Below are positions 49,701 through 61,710 of a DNA stretch of 64,000 nucleotides, in pieces (the stretch's first letter is position 1; each line of letters opens with the position of its first letter). Source of the stretch: Diphasiastrum complanatum (Eukaryota > Streptophyta > Lycopodiopsida > Lycopodiales > Lycopodiaceae); the NCBI GenBank assembly GCA_029204225.1, contig CM055099.1:66245852-66309851 (forward strand). Reading direction: 5' to 3'. The notes beneath the pieces are model-generated. The model had not been told where the DNA came from. It ran no database searches and saw only the letters and a list, made by a program, of their open reading frames with translations. The position numbers and the translations under genes were made by a program.

Positions 49701-51351
49701 CAGTCTTTAGTTCCTGTAGCTTTCTACTAAACTGTGAATTGGGGATTTGATGAAATGGAGGGGCGAGCATATTGTCTTTTTTACATTCTCAAATGAGAAT
49801 ATGTATGTGGAATCTGATTTGGTAGAATTTTACGTTTTGAACATATGTGAAAATGTTTGAAATTCTTTCACTATGCCAATGAGATTTAAATCCTGTTTTT
49901 TTGTAGATTTGAAGCATGCAACATCAGATTTCTAATAATTGCTATTTTTCTAAACTTGTCTAGGTATAATGGCTTATTTAATGGAAAATTGAACAATTTC
50001 AGAATCCTTTCACTACGAACGTTTTTATATGCTACACTTTGAACTTTAAGATATTGATCTTTTATAATAAGCAAATGTCATATACAATATTTTGATAATC
50101 CATGTGGAATTATTGGAGTGCACCTTGTATCAGTGATGCCGAGTCTATTTGAAATTTTTAGTTTGTAAGTAGTTAGATTTAACACTTATTTTAACCAGTT
50201 GTAAGTTTTAAAATCATCTTATTCACATTGATTGAAATGGTTCTAAAATTCAAAAATTCAACCTACGTTACAAGGTGATATCATATGGGAGCATTAGATA
50301 ATAAAACTTATGCTAAATATGCTTGCAAGCAATTTCATTTAATTATTTTTTATGTTGCTTTTATGACTAGCATTTGGTAATAGTTATGCTACATGCTTGG
50401 AATGCTTATAATGTAAATCCTGTAGTGGAGAGATGGTTGCTATTTCATTTTCTATGAAGCTCGTTTTCTTGTATGCGTAAGCATTGTGTGATTGGAAGTA
50501 ATTTATATTTATTACAAGAAGGACTCGATTGGCATTATCTACTTGTAATCTTCACTATTGAGGTTGCCTTTGAGATTTAAAAAAAAAATTCAATCCATTG
50601 TACTTCGAAATAATGTTCAAAAGCTAGTGTGAGTTAAGAAATCACGCTTCTCACAATTTTGTATCTTGTACTTTGAAGTTGGGCATTGGATCTTCTAGGC
50701 CCAAAACTTGGTCCTTTCGAAGATGCATTGTAGTTTGAACCTTTTTCACATCTTTGGATATGATAAGAGTATCGAAGCTGTCATTGAATTTTGAATCATA
50801 TGGTTGTGAGTATTATGACATTAGTGTGAACTTTAGTAGATTAAGATCATATTATGGCTTCTTTTAGTGCTTGTAAATTACACGACATTGACTATTCTCC
50901 AATGCTTTGCCTTATTCAAATGCCTTAACTCGAAGGTAACAATTTTTTGTCAATAACAAGTGCTAACATAATTATGCTATATACTCATGTGAGAAAAAAT
51001 TGTTGATTGCAATTTCTAAGCAAATTCAGATATTTGGGTTGTATACTTTTTCCATTAAAAAAATGAGCCTATTTAAAATTCTCAACAATTTCTACATGCT
51101 GAAATTGCGTTGTGTTGTAATACAGTGACTAGCAATTATCTCCATGCAGTTGGAAAATTCTATTTGAGCTTGTTAAATTTTTTTTACATCTCAATCATCG
51201 AGCAACCTTTTTCTCAACCTAGGTGCTATAAGAACATGACTATGATGATTGAAGAAACTTCTTGATTTTTAGTTTATTGCCTACTTTTGATGTACTATAT
51301 TTTTTATTCCTATATGGTAAATAGCACTGTTACCTTTTGCATAATAAAAAA
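46760..51351 (+). other. SR 3' flank and gene-poor stretch
   Basis: About 4.6 kb. The first few hundred bases are probably the SR 3' UTR. Includes a 45-bp tandem duplication at 47811-47900 (CCTCCTTGCTGTGATGCTGA units), a doubled GCACTGGCCTTTCAA, and a 19-base copy of SR exon sequence at 47380-47398. No long open frame with recognisable motifs, no LTRs or TIRs seen. From about 49700 very AT-rich. Confidence 0.5.
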
Positions 51352-52004
51352 TGTGAAAAAATTTAAAATCTATCTGTGTTGATTCTAGTAGTTGATAGGG
51401 CCAATTTTGGCTTAAGAGGCAAAATAGTCAAAATACATGTAAAGCCATGATTTGGCCAAAAGTCATTTATGATGTAGCCTGAGCTAGTTAGGCTCACTAC
51501 AAGTGTCAGATTAGGTTTGATGAGTGACTAAAGTTAAAGTGTTGGCATGAGGTCAAGGGTCCAATCATAAGTGAGAATTTCATTAGAAGGGTCCAATCAA
51601 ATTAAGAGGGCCATGAGTCACTCATCCAATAGAAATCAAGAGGTGGTAGAAAAGGGGTCTAATAGGAATTGAGCATGGACTACCTCGAGTTAGTATTACT
51701 AAGTTGATTAACTTCATTATGTACTTGAGTTTTTGAGTGATAATTGAGATTTGTCAATTTGAGTCTATTCTACATTCGCTCTCTACCCGAGACTCCATAG
51801 TGAGATTCTCTCTCTACTCGAGAGCAAGTTTTTTCAAATACCTTTTCCACACGTGTGTATGATATGCTTGTAGTAATGTGTTTTTGCCTTAGTTTTTTGA
51901 GATAGATCTTGATTATAAATCTATGCTTGATCTAAAGTGCAAACACAAAGCTTAGGAGATCATTATCACACATTAGGGCATTTTCACACGTGTGAATTTT
52001 CACA
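51352..52004 (+). repeat. 5' LTR of copia-6 (653 bp)
   Basis: TGTGAAAAAATTTAAAATC...GAATTTTCACA. The segment 51395-51478 is nearly identical to 54876-54965 in the 3' copy (AGTTGATAGGGCCAAT block). Followed by CGGTATCAAAAC, a divergent initiator-tRNA primer-binding site. Confidence 0.82.
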
Positions 52005-52760
52005 CGGTATCAAAACTTACCTAAGTTATTCATGCATCGCTCATCTTATGTATGAAAATTTTCTTAGAAATCAAGATCTAGAGAGTGTAGATTGCATCTT
52101 CCATACTATTTTTGAGATTTTTGGATCAAGAGCGTTCATTATCAAAGTGATTGGACCAGATCTGGTACTGTACGAATATCAGTGCTTGGACACGTGTGAA
52201 GGACAATCAATTTTGACTAAGTGGCTCTCTTCCAAGGTAGATCCAAAATCATTGCTAGATAGCTTGTTTGAAAGCTAGTAGAGTCAAGATTGTGTAGCAA
52301 TTGGTTCCATATCAATTGGATCTTCAAATCAAAAGTTATAGCCAATTGAATCAAGGTGGGTAGGGCACTCAACCTCCTTGGACACTTTTTGTTTGATCTC
52401 TATCTTGCTTGTTTGATCCAAAAACTCAAGAAAAAGCTTGCCAATCTAGTCTATTCGAGATCTAGTCAACTTTTGAAGGTCATAATCACATTGTTTCATG
52501 CAATCTCATTGTATTTGAGTGATTTGTGAATTATTTGAGTGCTTTTTACGTGCTAAAGAGAGTTTGATCCAATTTTTGCCTATACTCTACCTTTTAGTGA
52601 GAGGTTGATCTAGTTTGAGAGAGATTGGAAAAGCTAGTGAGGTTGATCTCACATTTTGTTGCAAGATCTTACATAGGAGTTGGTAGTACACCTTTATTGG
52701 ATCCTATAGTGAGAGAAGCAATACTTTATTGTTCATTACAAGGTATTTCCACTACTTTTT

Positions 52761-53335
52761 ATGGCTTCCATGGGTTCCTTCGTATTGGATTCAAGTGATA
52801 GATTAACTACCTCCAATTATTCTATTTGGAAGGTAATGATGAAGTCAATCTTGATACTCCAATATGTGATGGACATAGTTCTTGGACTTGAGGAAGAGCC
52901 TCAAGTGCTCCAAGAAGTCCAAAGATATAAGAAGGGAGCTAAAATGGCTCTACACTATATCAAGATGAATGTCTTTAATGAGATATTGAGCTCCTCACTT
53001 TAAGGAATCAAATCTTCCAAAGTTGCCAAAGGAGTGATGAGAGTGCAACCAATTATATATTGAGATTCAAAGACATCCATAGAGAGCTTGCTTGTATTGG
53101 AGACTCCATCAAACAAAGTGAGCTAGTCCAAGTCATTCTCAATGGCTTGAGAGATGATTATGACAATCTTGTCCAATCCTATGCTATCAAGGAAGAGCTA
53201 CCAAATTTGGAGGCCTTGCAAGGTGTCCTTATTGCTGAAGAGTCAAAACATGAGAACAAGCTCATGAGGATAAAACCTATTTATCAAAGACAAGCACAAT
53301 GGGAGGAGCAAGAATCAACACCAACATTTTTTTAA
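52761..53335 (+). pseudogene. Copia-6 gag
   Basis: ATG 52761: MASMGSFVLDSSDRLTTSNY then the signature NYSIWKVMMKS. A stop at 53001 and a frameshift, then RFKDIHRELACIGDSIKQSE and LNGLRDDYDNLVQSY, the UBN2 gag core. Confidence 0.85.
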
Positions 53336-53780
53336 AGATAAAGCTAATGACAAGGACAAAGATGGAGAGGAGGATGATTCCTCTCAAGCTTCTACTTCAA
53401 AGTTGAAGAAAAAGAAGATTAAGTGCTTCTTTTGTGTCAAGAAAGGCCATTATGCCATTGTTTCAAGAAGAAGAACCAATTCAAGCAAGCCAACATTTGT
53501 AATGAAAACGAAGATGATGCAAATGCAAGTGAAGAAGAAGGCTCTCTTATGGTATCTAGCTTCTCATCTTCCCCCTTCAAGAGGGATGGCTCATGGTATC
53601 TTGATAGTGGACATCATCTCATATGTGTAGCTTCAAGGGCTATTTCTCATCTATTATGTCTTATGGAGTCAAAAGGTCTATATACACTGCAAATGATCAT
53701 AAATGCAAAATTGAAGGAGTAGGGACTATTCCCTTGAAGTTCTATCTCTTCACAAGGTTCTTTTTGTTCCCAAGCTTACA
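53336..53780 (+). pseudogene. Copia-6 zinc knuckle and protease
   Basis: CFFCVKKGHYAIVS: the last Cys of the CCHC knuckle is replaced, or lost to a frameshift next to it. The protease motif WYLDSGHHLIC keeps DSG, in a different frame, and the following region breaks up. Confidence 0.78.
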
Positions 53781-53796
53781 AAGAACCTCATAAGAG

Positions 53797-54540
53797 TTGA
53801 CCAATTACTTGATAATGGCCTTGATGTCAAAATTCCATATTGACACTTGTGTGATCAAGAAAGATGATGAGATCTTTGCACATGGATCTAGATTTGGAGG
53901 CATCTACAAATTGGATCCAAGACAGAGTTCAAATTCTTGTGATGTTGTATATGTGACCAAGCTTTCCAAGGAGGATTTATGGCATGAAAGATTGGGCCAT
54001 CCCAATTACAAATCTATGTTTTCTATGGTCAAAGAGGCCAAGGCTATTGGCTTGCCAAAATCACTATCCAAGGAGATCAAGCCATGTGAGGCATGTGCTA
54101 TTGCCAAATCACATAAGAAGCCATATGCAAAATCTTCCATCAAGACTTCACATCCCTTGGAGTGACACACTCGGATGTGCACTTCTCATCAAGCACAAGC
54201 AAGGGAGGAGCCACTTGTTTTGTGACATTTATTGATGATCACACAAGATATACATGGTTATATCTTCTATCTTCAAAATCCATGGTGTATGATTATTTCC
54301 TCATATTCAAACCATATGTTGAGAAGCAATTCTCTTTGAAGATCAAAGCTTTGAGGAGTGATGGAGGTGGAGAGTACATCTCCAACAAATCATGACTATT
54401 AAGGCATCAAAAGGGAGTTCTCTTGTGTCTATTCTTCTCAAAATGGGGTGGTCGAGAGGAAGAATATATCCTTGTGTGAGTGTGCCAAAGCCTTGAGGAT
54501 TGAAGCATCCTTTCCAAAGGATTTTTGGGGATAGGCTATC
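53797..54540 (+). pseudogene. Copia-6 GAG-pre-integrase and integrase
   Basis: DLWHERLGHPNYKSM, CEACAIAKSHKKPYAK, then in a shifted frame HSDVHFSSST (SDV.GP changed), FVTFIDDHTRYTWLYLL, LRSDGGGEYISN, a stop, and VVERKNISLCECAKAL with the Glu region. The catalytic D-D-E order is visible across three frames. Confidence 0.86.
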
Positions 54541-54802
54541 AATTGTGACAACATCTCGGCCCAAGACCTTGCCAACAATCCAATTTTTCTTGCAAGGAGC
54601 AAGCACATCGAAGTTGCACATCACTTTGTAAGAGAGAAGCTTATTGGAGGAGAGATCCACTTGGAGCATATTGGTTCATTTTCATGTATTGCCGATCTAC
54701 TCACCAAGCCACTACTCAAGAGCTCCTTTATCAAGCTTAGATCTAATCTTGGATTGATTCCAAGATCCATGCTTTTCTAAAATAGATAACTTTTTAGAGG
54801 AG
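54541..54802 (+). pseudogene. Copia-6 RNase H end and polypurine tract
   Basis: After the deletion: SKHIEVAHHFVREKLIGGEI, then ADLLTKPLLKSSFIKLRSNL and a stop. The purine-rich AGAGGAG precedes TGTGAAAA of the 3' LTR. Confidence 0.85.
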
Positions 54803-54968
54803 TGTGAAAAAATCCAAAGCTATCTATGTTGATTGTAGGGGTTTGATTAAGTTTTTCCATCAAGCATCTATGTGTGAGTAGTTGATAGGGCCAATCTTGG
54901 CTTAGGAGGCAAAATAGTCAAAATAAATGTAAAGTCATGATTTGGCCAAAAGTCATTTATGATGTAGC
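54803..54968 (+). repeat. Truncated 3' LTR of copia-6
   Basis: TGTGAAAAAATCCAAAGC... to GATGTAGCTT, where homology to the 5' LTR stops and copia integrase sequence of another element begins. Confidence 0.82.
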
Positions 54969-55420
54969 TTCAACTAAAACATAGTCTCTTCATCTAATTC
55001 ATTTAGATATATGTGGACCTATGTTTGTACATGTATACTAATCAAATGCTTCATTTGTTTTATTAATGACAACACCAAGAAATTACGAATTTATGTAATA
55101 AATATGAAGGATGAGACACGTGAAAAGTCTCAGTATTTCAAAATGTATGTTGAAAATAAAAAAGGATTGAAGGCTATAAAAATTGAGAAGGAAAGGAAAT
55201 GTCAATGGAATAAACTTACTGAAGGCTATAAAAATTGAGAAGGAAAGGAAATGTCAATGGAATAAACTTTTAATGAAGCATATGCTATTAAAATGAAGAT
55301 CTCCATTCTCTTCACTCCTTGGTAAAATAGCTTAGCTTGAAAAAAAAACGAGACATTAATGGAGATGATAAGGTTCACATTAGATGCCAATGACTTGCCA
55401 AAGTAATTATGAAAAGAAAA
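54969..55420 (+). pseudogene. Copia integrase relic with 52-bp tandem duplication
   Basis: Frames read HLDICGPM, FICFINDNTKKLRIYVINMK, YFKMYVENKKGLKAIK (integrase core) and, after the duplication, LMEMIRFTLDANDLPK (the NRTLMEM.R.M.....LP region). A 52-bp unit starting AGGCTATAAAAATTGAG at 55171 is repeated at 55223. Distinct from copia-6. Confidence 0.72.
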
Positions 55421-57459
55421 ACTTAAGGAATTGCTTGAAAAAGTTGTGAATCATAACCAATATGGAGGAAGCTCTTGGCCACTTTGTCTTCTCTTTATCA
55501 CTCTAAAAATATATCAAAACATAACCTCCTCACTTTTGCAACTAGTTTTTATTGACACCTCTTTATCAGCTATGTGGCTAGATAGCTATCGAATTTTTTT
55601 TGGTGTTATTGGCATGATTTCTCCACACTACAACAATATAAGGATCTACTCAAGCAGGTAACGTTGCTACATATTTTCTTAGCTTTGTTGAGACATTTGA
55701 AGTCGAAAAATCTCGTTCAAGTAAGTTCGAATTTACAAAATGCATGTTTTTAATTCTTTTAGATTGCAAAATTACAAACATCCACTTCCCAAAATCCACT
55801 TGTGATAATTTAGCTTATTAAGATTGCTTGCAAAGTACTTTGGGCTCTTTCCACTCTATATTATTAAGCTTCTCTCTTTAAAAAAGTGTATATTATCACA
55901 AAAAAATTCAATGTTTTTCTAAAAGAGAGACCCAATCATCATCATGTAAGCATGTCATTTGTAATTTATGCCCATGGGGAAAATAGAACTTGTTTTGTCA
56001 TTTTTTTAGATTATTGTTTTCACATTATGCAATTTTTCTATAATGGCAATCAAAGAGAGGACAACTACATATGACCATGGAAGAGACTCTAATTTTTTCT
56101 TAAAAAATTGTGTACACAATGAAGCAAAAGCTCAAGAAAATATGTATACCTTTTAGGATGCGCAACATGCGATCCATTAGCCATGATATTATAGGTGATA
56201 GTTGTTAGTTGTCAATTTTAGTGCTAGTAGTTGATGGCTTAACACCAACAAGAAGTAGCAATTAACTCCTCAAAGTTTGTAGGTCATAAATTATGTCTTT
56301 CTTGTGTGATAAAAAAATTATTTTAGAGATGATTAATGGAACTCAATCAATTGCTCAATTTGATACAATATTGCAAATCTACTTTGTAGAATAGATGTAG
56401 CCTAAATAGTTCAAATGACTTCTATCAAAGGCCAAATTGCATGATACTTACAATATTCAAGTCTGGAGAAAAGTGAGTGTGAATACAACAATCTTGAAAC
56501 ATGGATCAGTTGTAGTTTTATTTATTTTTTCAATTGCATAAATGAATCCATTTTGAACTTGAATGTATAGAGTTGTTAGAATTTCTTGGTAAATGGCAAT
56601 TTCAAAAAATAAATTGTTGAGTGTGAAAGGTTCAATCCATACATATTATAATCAGTAAGTGGTATAGTTGACTTCCAAAAATATGTGTTCATAATTAACT
56701 AAGAATGCACAGTTTTATACATGATATGAAATAGTTGTGTATCTTTGAACATGTATCTTTGTATGAGATCCATGTTGCATGTTGTTGCAAGTGGTTCTTG
56801 TAATTGTTAGTGTTAGTGTCTAAGTGTTGAAGATGTTGTCATTTTCCAAAATAGATAATGATGAAAAAATGATAAATGATAATCTGTAAAAAGATAAAAG
56901 ATAGACTATGCTTATAGAAAATTATCAATGATGTACAATCTTTGACAACTATGTGCTAATAATAAAGCAAGAGCGATTTATTTTTCTGAATACTGTCAAA
57001 GAGAGCAAAGTGATATGAGACAAAATAATAAATTAATTACCAAATCATCAAGATCATAAATGGTTCAAAATGTGCTACTATTATGTTCTGCTTACCATCT
57101 GACTGAGCTTGATACCCAACTAGTGATGTTATAGGTAGTTCTTGTGAGTTGTTAGTGGTGTTAGTTTTAATGGCTTAAAGCCAATGATAAGTGGTAATTT
57201 CACTCAAAGTTTATAAATTGTATATTATGTCTTTTTTCCCATGATAAATGATTTCTTTTATAGATGATAAATAATAGATTATATCTAACCAATAATGAAT
57301 GTTAAATGGTGAATGATATATGTGAGATAATAATTGATAGATGATAAATTGCAAAGTTTACATGATAAAGTACATACAATGGACGAACGATGCATGGACT
57401 ACCTTGAAAAGTAATTCCTTTGGATACGAATGATATAGCCTCAATAGTCCAATGAGATA
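55421..57459. other. AT-rich stretch, nothing recognised
   Basis: Open frames up to 76 codons without motifs. 56840-57370 is rich in ATGATAAAT-like units. No LTR pair or TIR seen. Confidence 0.5.
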
Positions 57460-57925
57460 GTCTTAATGGTCCAAAACACTTACATAGAAAGTCGAAATGG
57501 GCAGAATTTCACGAAGGTGAATATGTGTATTTATGATTACAACCTTATCATCAATTGGTCTGAAATGAGAAGTTGTCTCCTCGACTTTATGGACCATTTT
57601 AGATCATCCAAAGAGTTGGAGAACTAGCATTGAAACTGGATCTAGCAATCATAACAAAAATCCACAACGTCTTCCATGTAAGTTTGTTGAAAAAGCATTT
57701 TGGCAAGGATGTAGTGGCCAAGAACTACCACCAATAAATGAAGAAGGGAAGTTGGTAGTTGAACCAGAGATAGTAGTTGGTTATCATGATAAAGACTTAC
57801 CAAATGGAAAGCGAATACAATAGTACATAATCAAATGGAAAGGGTTGCCAACTAAAGACAATACATGAGAAGATCATTCCTATTTGAAGAGGTGGCCTGA
57901 AATCTTTGAAATTGTAGCGTGACAC
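57460..57925 (+). pseudogene. Gypsy-3 integrase C-terminus and chromodomain
   Basis: Shifted frames give FHEGEYVYL and LQPYHQ (the SH3-like part), KLSPRLYGPF, then KIHNVFHVSLLKKHFGKD and a chromodomain-like IIKWKGLPTKDNT, LKRWPEIFEIVA. This is the end of a chromovirus pol polyprotein, the part thought to direct integration to marked chromatin. Numerous stops. Confidence 0.8.
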
Positions 57926-58330
57926 TTGACAAAAATTTACATGGTCTTTATTTTTTATTACAAAAATGCTTAAGCAGTGAAAGTGTATGTCTCGCTTGTA
58001 ATTAGCCCATGTGCACAATAATAAGCTTGCTAAATGTAGCCATGGTGCTAAATTAGAATAGGATTAGCTAATAAAGAGGCCTAATCAACCACGCTATATT
58101 TTTAATTGGCAGGAGTTGTAATATTGGTTGTAAGGCCCAAATTAAGCTAATAAGACTCCAAATTCAAATTAGAGGCACAAAGGACCACTATAAATAGAGG
58201 GAGTCGTGCTAATTTGGAGTCTATTCTACATTTGTCATTTTTTGAATTCTATGTGTTCATGAAGCTTCTCTTTGAGAGCTTTCTTGCTTGATGTGTTTTG
58301 TGGTTCATGTGCCTAAAATGAATGAGAGCT
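57926..58330 (+). repeat. Probable 3' LTR of gypsy-3
   Basis: Directly follows the chromodomain stop. Contains ACTATAAATAGAGGG at about 58189, a good TATA box, about 40 bp ahead of GAGTCTATTCTACATTTG, which is also found in the copia-6 LTR (51763). Ends not determined. Confidence 0.5.
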
Positions 58331-58539
58331 TAGATCATGCTCTATATTCAGGCAGAGTTGTTTGTGAATGAAGAAGTCAATAGCCAAACAAGATTGACAT
58401 GAGAAGCAGACAAAGATACAATGAGGTTGTTATCAAAGAGGATACATCTACATAGTAAAAGTCCATCTCTCATTCACCAAAAGCAAACATATCTAAAAGC
58501 CAAGGTAAGAGATAGAGATGCCAATGTGGAAACGTCTAT

Positions 58540-58860
58540 AATCATGGTAGAAAGCCCATTATGGTTATCTCAAAGAAAAACATAGAGTTGAAGATTTGTG
58601 TTGATTTCAAAAAACTAATGCATTAGTCCACAATGATCATACATTCCTTCTCTTCAAGGAAAATGCATGAGCACATAGCAAGCCAATATACCTACATTTT
58701 TCTAGATGGTTTTGGTGACTGTAATCAAGTATGAATACCCTCAAAAGATCAATTATGATGGTAAGAGTTGTATTAAATTGTATAACATCTTTGCTCTCAA
58801 GGAATGAGAGTGTGCCACATTAGCAATAATTGTCAATGTTGATCATATTTCTTATAGTTA
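58540..58860 (+). pseudogene. Gypsy reverse transcriptase relic
   Basis: Frames read MVISKKNIELKICVDFKKL and then, after stops, FLDGFGDCNQV (the FLDGFSGYNQV motif) followed by an EDQ-like segment. Typical of gypsy RT with a DGFS motif. Very decayed. Confidence 0.7.
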
Positions 58861-59502
58861 GTTTATCCATATACAATCACCATATATTGCTAAAAAACCA
58901 AATTGGTAATGCATTTGAGCATACAATGACTACATATTGCTTAAAAACCACGATGAAAACATTATGGAAGCACTTTTGAGAAGTAAAGGTGCTAGAGTTG
59001 TCTATTAGAGTAGGACTTTTTGCTAATCTAGTGTGGTCTTTTGAAGAGAACAAAAAAATTTACTTTTGTGTCAACTTTAAAGCTTCGTGATTAGAAATTG
59101 TTTTAGATATGTCAAAAACTTGTGTGGCAATGCCAAACTTGTGGATTCTTCATGTAGAGTGATAATATAGCAACCCAATGGACTATCAACAACAACAGCA
59201 AAAAAACTAAGAAGAAAGCCCAAAAGTAAGTCGCGGTTCACAAACTTTATGAGCAAAATGACTCACAATAGTCTATGAACAAAATGACTCAAAGTAGCTC
59301 GAAAAAGGGAGCAATAGCTTCTTTAAACAATGATTTAAGAAAATAATCATGTCTAGTGAAAAAAGGCTGAAAGTAGGTCACGATTCAAAACCTATCGAGC
59401 AAAATGAAGGAGATTAGCTCAAAAAGGTAGCAATAGCTTCTTTCAACCATGACTATTGGCAACAAATTGTATTTGACCTTCAAACTTGTGACAATCCTTT
59501 GA

Positions 59503-59571
<69 letters not shown>

Positions 59572-60593
59572 GAGAAAAAGGGTTTGCAATTTAAAATGAG
59601 AATCAAACTAGAGAGGCATTTTCACTCTCAACTTGAGGAAGAGAGACACATTAGTTGTCACCAAATTGTCATGATAGCTAAAAAAAAAGCTTTGTCCACA
59701 AAGCCCTACCAACAAGCTGGCAAGGGCAAAAAACATCCAAGAAATAAAAGATAAGACATTAAAGTGAAGTAGAAATGTATTTCTAATGTTCTAGAACACA
59801 GAGATGGGAGTGAAGATTCATTCAAGTGCCTGAGCCCCTTGCCCCATGGAGCCTTCTAGCCTCCCTTGCCCCAGGGAGCCTTCTAGCCTCCCTTCCCATC
59901 ATCCCTTGGACATATTATGAAAGTGAAATGAATCAGGTAATCTTACAATAATTTGCTTCGAGTGAGAGAAGCAAATGAGGTAACCGCATGCAATGATGCA
60001 TGATCTACCTCCGATCATAGGTGTGTCGTTAGAAATTTTGTTATGATACTTTCTCAGAAAACATATGACTTCACCCAAAATAGTTGAATAAAAGAAAAAC
60101 TTAAATCACTACCAAGGTATGTAATTGGTTTGTAATGCGTGATATGATGTATACAATTGTTGTAGAACACCAAGTTTTTGCTACAAGCCTTGCTTAATGC
60201 CATACATATTCATCTTGAAACATTGTCTAAATCAATCAAATCTGTAAAAAATGCAAGCTAAAAATTCAGAACATAAAAGTTATCAAGATAATAGCCTTGA
60301 GTTGCTCAATCCATGACCGGGTTTTCATACAACCAAGTAATCAAAAAGGTATGAAGTGAATATGCACTGCACCGTCAACTTCTGAAGATTATCCAACACA
60401 GTCCAGCTTTTATCTTTTTCCAGTAGTGGCTGCAATTTTTTAAGATTCCTACTATGGATGCAGGATTTGAAAACTCTGGTAATGACAACTAATGAAGGAT
60501 ACGACATAGAGAATAAGCATATTAACAACCATACTGCTGAGATCTATCATGAAGTATTCGTAGATTAAGAACTTCTACTCTACTACTTTAGGA
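58861..60593. other. Low-information stretch with microsatellite
   Basis: Contains a (CT)n run (about 59505-59567) and a 27-28-bp tandem duplication (about 59836-59892, CCTTGCCCCATGGAGCC units). 59210-59450 has two diverged repeats of AGCAAAATGA..AGCTCAAAAAGG..AGCAATAGCTTCTTT. No gene recognised. Confidence 0.55.
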
Positions 60594-61583
60594 TCAGGTG
60601 GAGGTAGAACACAGCTTATTGTCTGTCAAGCATCGATTGACAAACACTCCATGAGGATATGGACCCGCCATATTCAGGAAGGAGATAAATTCGATCGGAC
60701 AAGTGCTGGAAAAGTCGTTAACAGCAGCCCCGTAGTTGCATGCCAATTTGTTAAATGCAGCGCAACATTTGTGATGGTCGTATTCTGGAGCCTTGCACTC
60801 ACTGGTAATGCTGGAGTAATCCAGCTTGGAGAAATTCATCTTACATGCAACAGCATCTGTATTATTCAACAGAAAAGACACATGAGACAAAAATTCTAAG
60901 TATACTGGCATTCAATTTGGTATATTTGTAATTTACTTGATTACTATGTGGTTGGCTTCTTTGTTCCATTAGCAAGCTACAACAGTATCTGTAGGTCTCT
61001 GAAGGATTTCGAGTGATAATTGTTTTACGAGCCTGAGAGTGTAAAAGAAAAGTACTATGGAAAACATTTATAGTCTTGATTAATTCCTTCGACACTCTGA
61101 GTGAACTGCTGGAATGAAAATAAATAAAATTGTTCACGCGGTGAACGATTTACAAGCCTGAGAGTGTGAACCAAAAAGACTACGGAAAACATCGATAGAC
61201 TTGATTGAGTCCTTCAATACTGAAGTGAGCTGCTGCAGTGAAAAACAAATAAACGTACAATAAAGCCACCGATCAAGTTTATCAAAAAAGCTACAATCAA
61301 TATGAGCTCCTCGCAAACAGGCATCGATGGTATTACGTTCCTTTACCGCATTTGCCCAAAATACAAACCCAGTGATAGTCTCTTCAAACAGGCATCAAAT
61401 GAACGTCTATGTCTCTTCTTGGCATCTGCTCTCATCAAAACACAGAAGCAGCCTACACTTAATTCAACAGATACTTCACAAATTATACTCACTGGAAGTT
61501 GAAAGCTGGACGAGAGATGCAACACAGATCACCATCCACAGCAATACTTTCAAGAATGCAGCTGGTGAACTTAGAGCTGCCAT
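60594..61583 (-). CDS. LLG: LORELEI-like GPI-anchored protein (LLG), two exons
   Basis: Exon 1 (61583-61493) starts at ATG and encodes a signal peptide, MAALSSPAAFLK then VLLWMVICVASLVQL, ending CTTCCA|GTGAGT. Exon 2 begins after ATAATACAG| at 60856; both junctions are phase 1, so the frame joins. Exon 2 encodes the LLG cysteine domain: ACKMNFSKLDYSSITSECK, HHKCCAAFNKLACNY, then NDFSSTC and MAGPYPHGVFVNRC, with all eight cysteines (including the CC pair) in the family pattern. LLG proteins act at the plasma membrane as chaperones and co-receptors of FERONIA-type kinases with RALF peptides. The predicted protein is about 117 aa against about 160 in the family: it stops soon after the last Cys (LCSTST) and has no C-terminal hydrophobic GPI signal, unless a further exon exists. 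Intron 630 bp. A (CT)n tract lies in the 5' leader. Confidence 0.78.
60900..61300 (-). repeat. Diverged duplication of about 115 bp inside the LLG intron
   Basis: Segments at about 61020-61132 and 61138-61255 share the AGCCTGAGAGTGT, ATGGAAAACAT/ACGGAAAACAT and TCTTGATTAATTCCTTC/ACTTGATTGAGTCCTTC blocks. Each is open on the minus strand over its length, but no LLG-like residues are encoded. Confidence 0.75.
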
Positions 61584-61600
61584 GACTGGCAAAAATATTG

Positions 61601-61608
<8 letters not shown>

Positions 61609-61658
<50 letters not shown>
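61609..61658. repeat. (GA)n, reads (CT)n in the LLG 5' leader
   Basis: About 50 bp, ending 25 bp upstream of the LLG start codon in gene sense. CT tracts in 5' leaders are common in plant genes; this one could be regulatory. Confidence 0.9.
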
Positions 61659-61661
<3 letters not shown>

Positions 61662-61695
61662 ATGTGAATGAATAGAATATACAAATATATCAGGA

Positions 61696-61710
61696 GGGGG
61701 GGGGGGGGGG
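61696..61710 (+). repeat. 15-base G run upstream of LLG
   Basis: Uninterrupted G homopolymer on the plus strand (C run in LLG sense), about 110 bp upstream of the ATG. Length may be affected by assembly or sequencing error. Confidence 0.85.

Larger units (their letters stand above)
51352..54968 (+). mobile_element. Copia-6 with 5' LTR and truncated 3' LTR
   Basis: 5' LTR 51352-52004, gag, zinc knuckle, protease, GAG-pre-integrase, integrase start, then an abrupt jump to the end of RNase H, a polypurine tract and the first about 166 bp of the 3' LTR (54803-54968). The reverse transcriptase is deleted. The LTRs begin TGTGAAAA and the 5' copy ends TTTTCACA, an 8-bp inverted repeat longer than the usual TG...CA. 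Confidence 0.85.
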
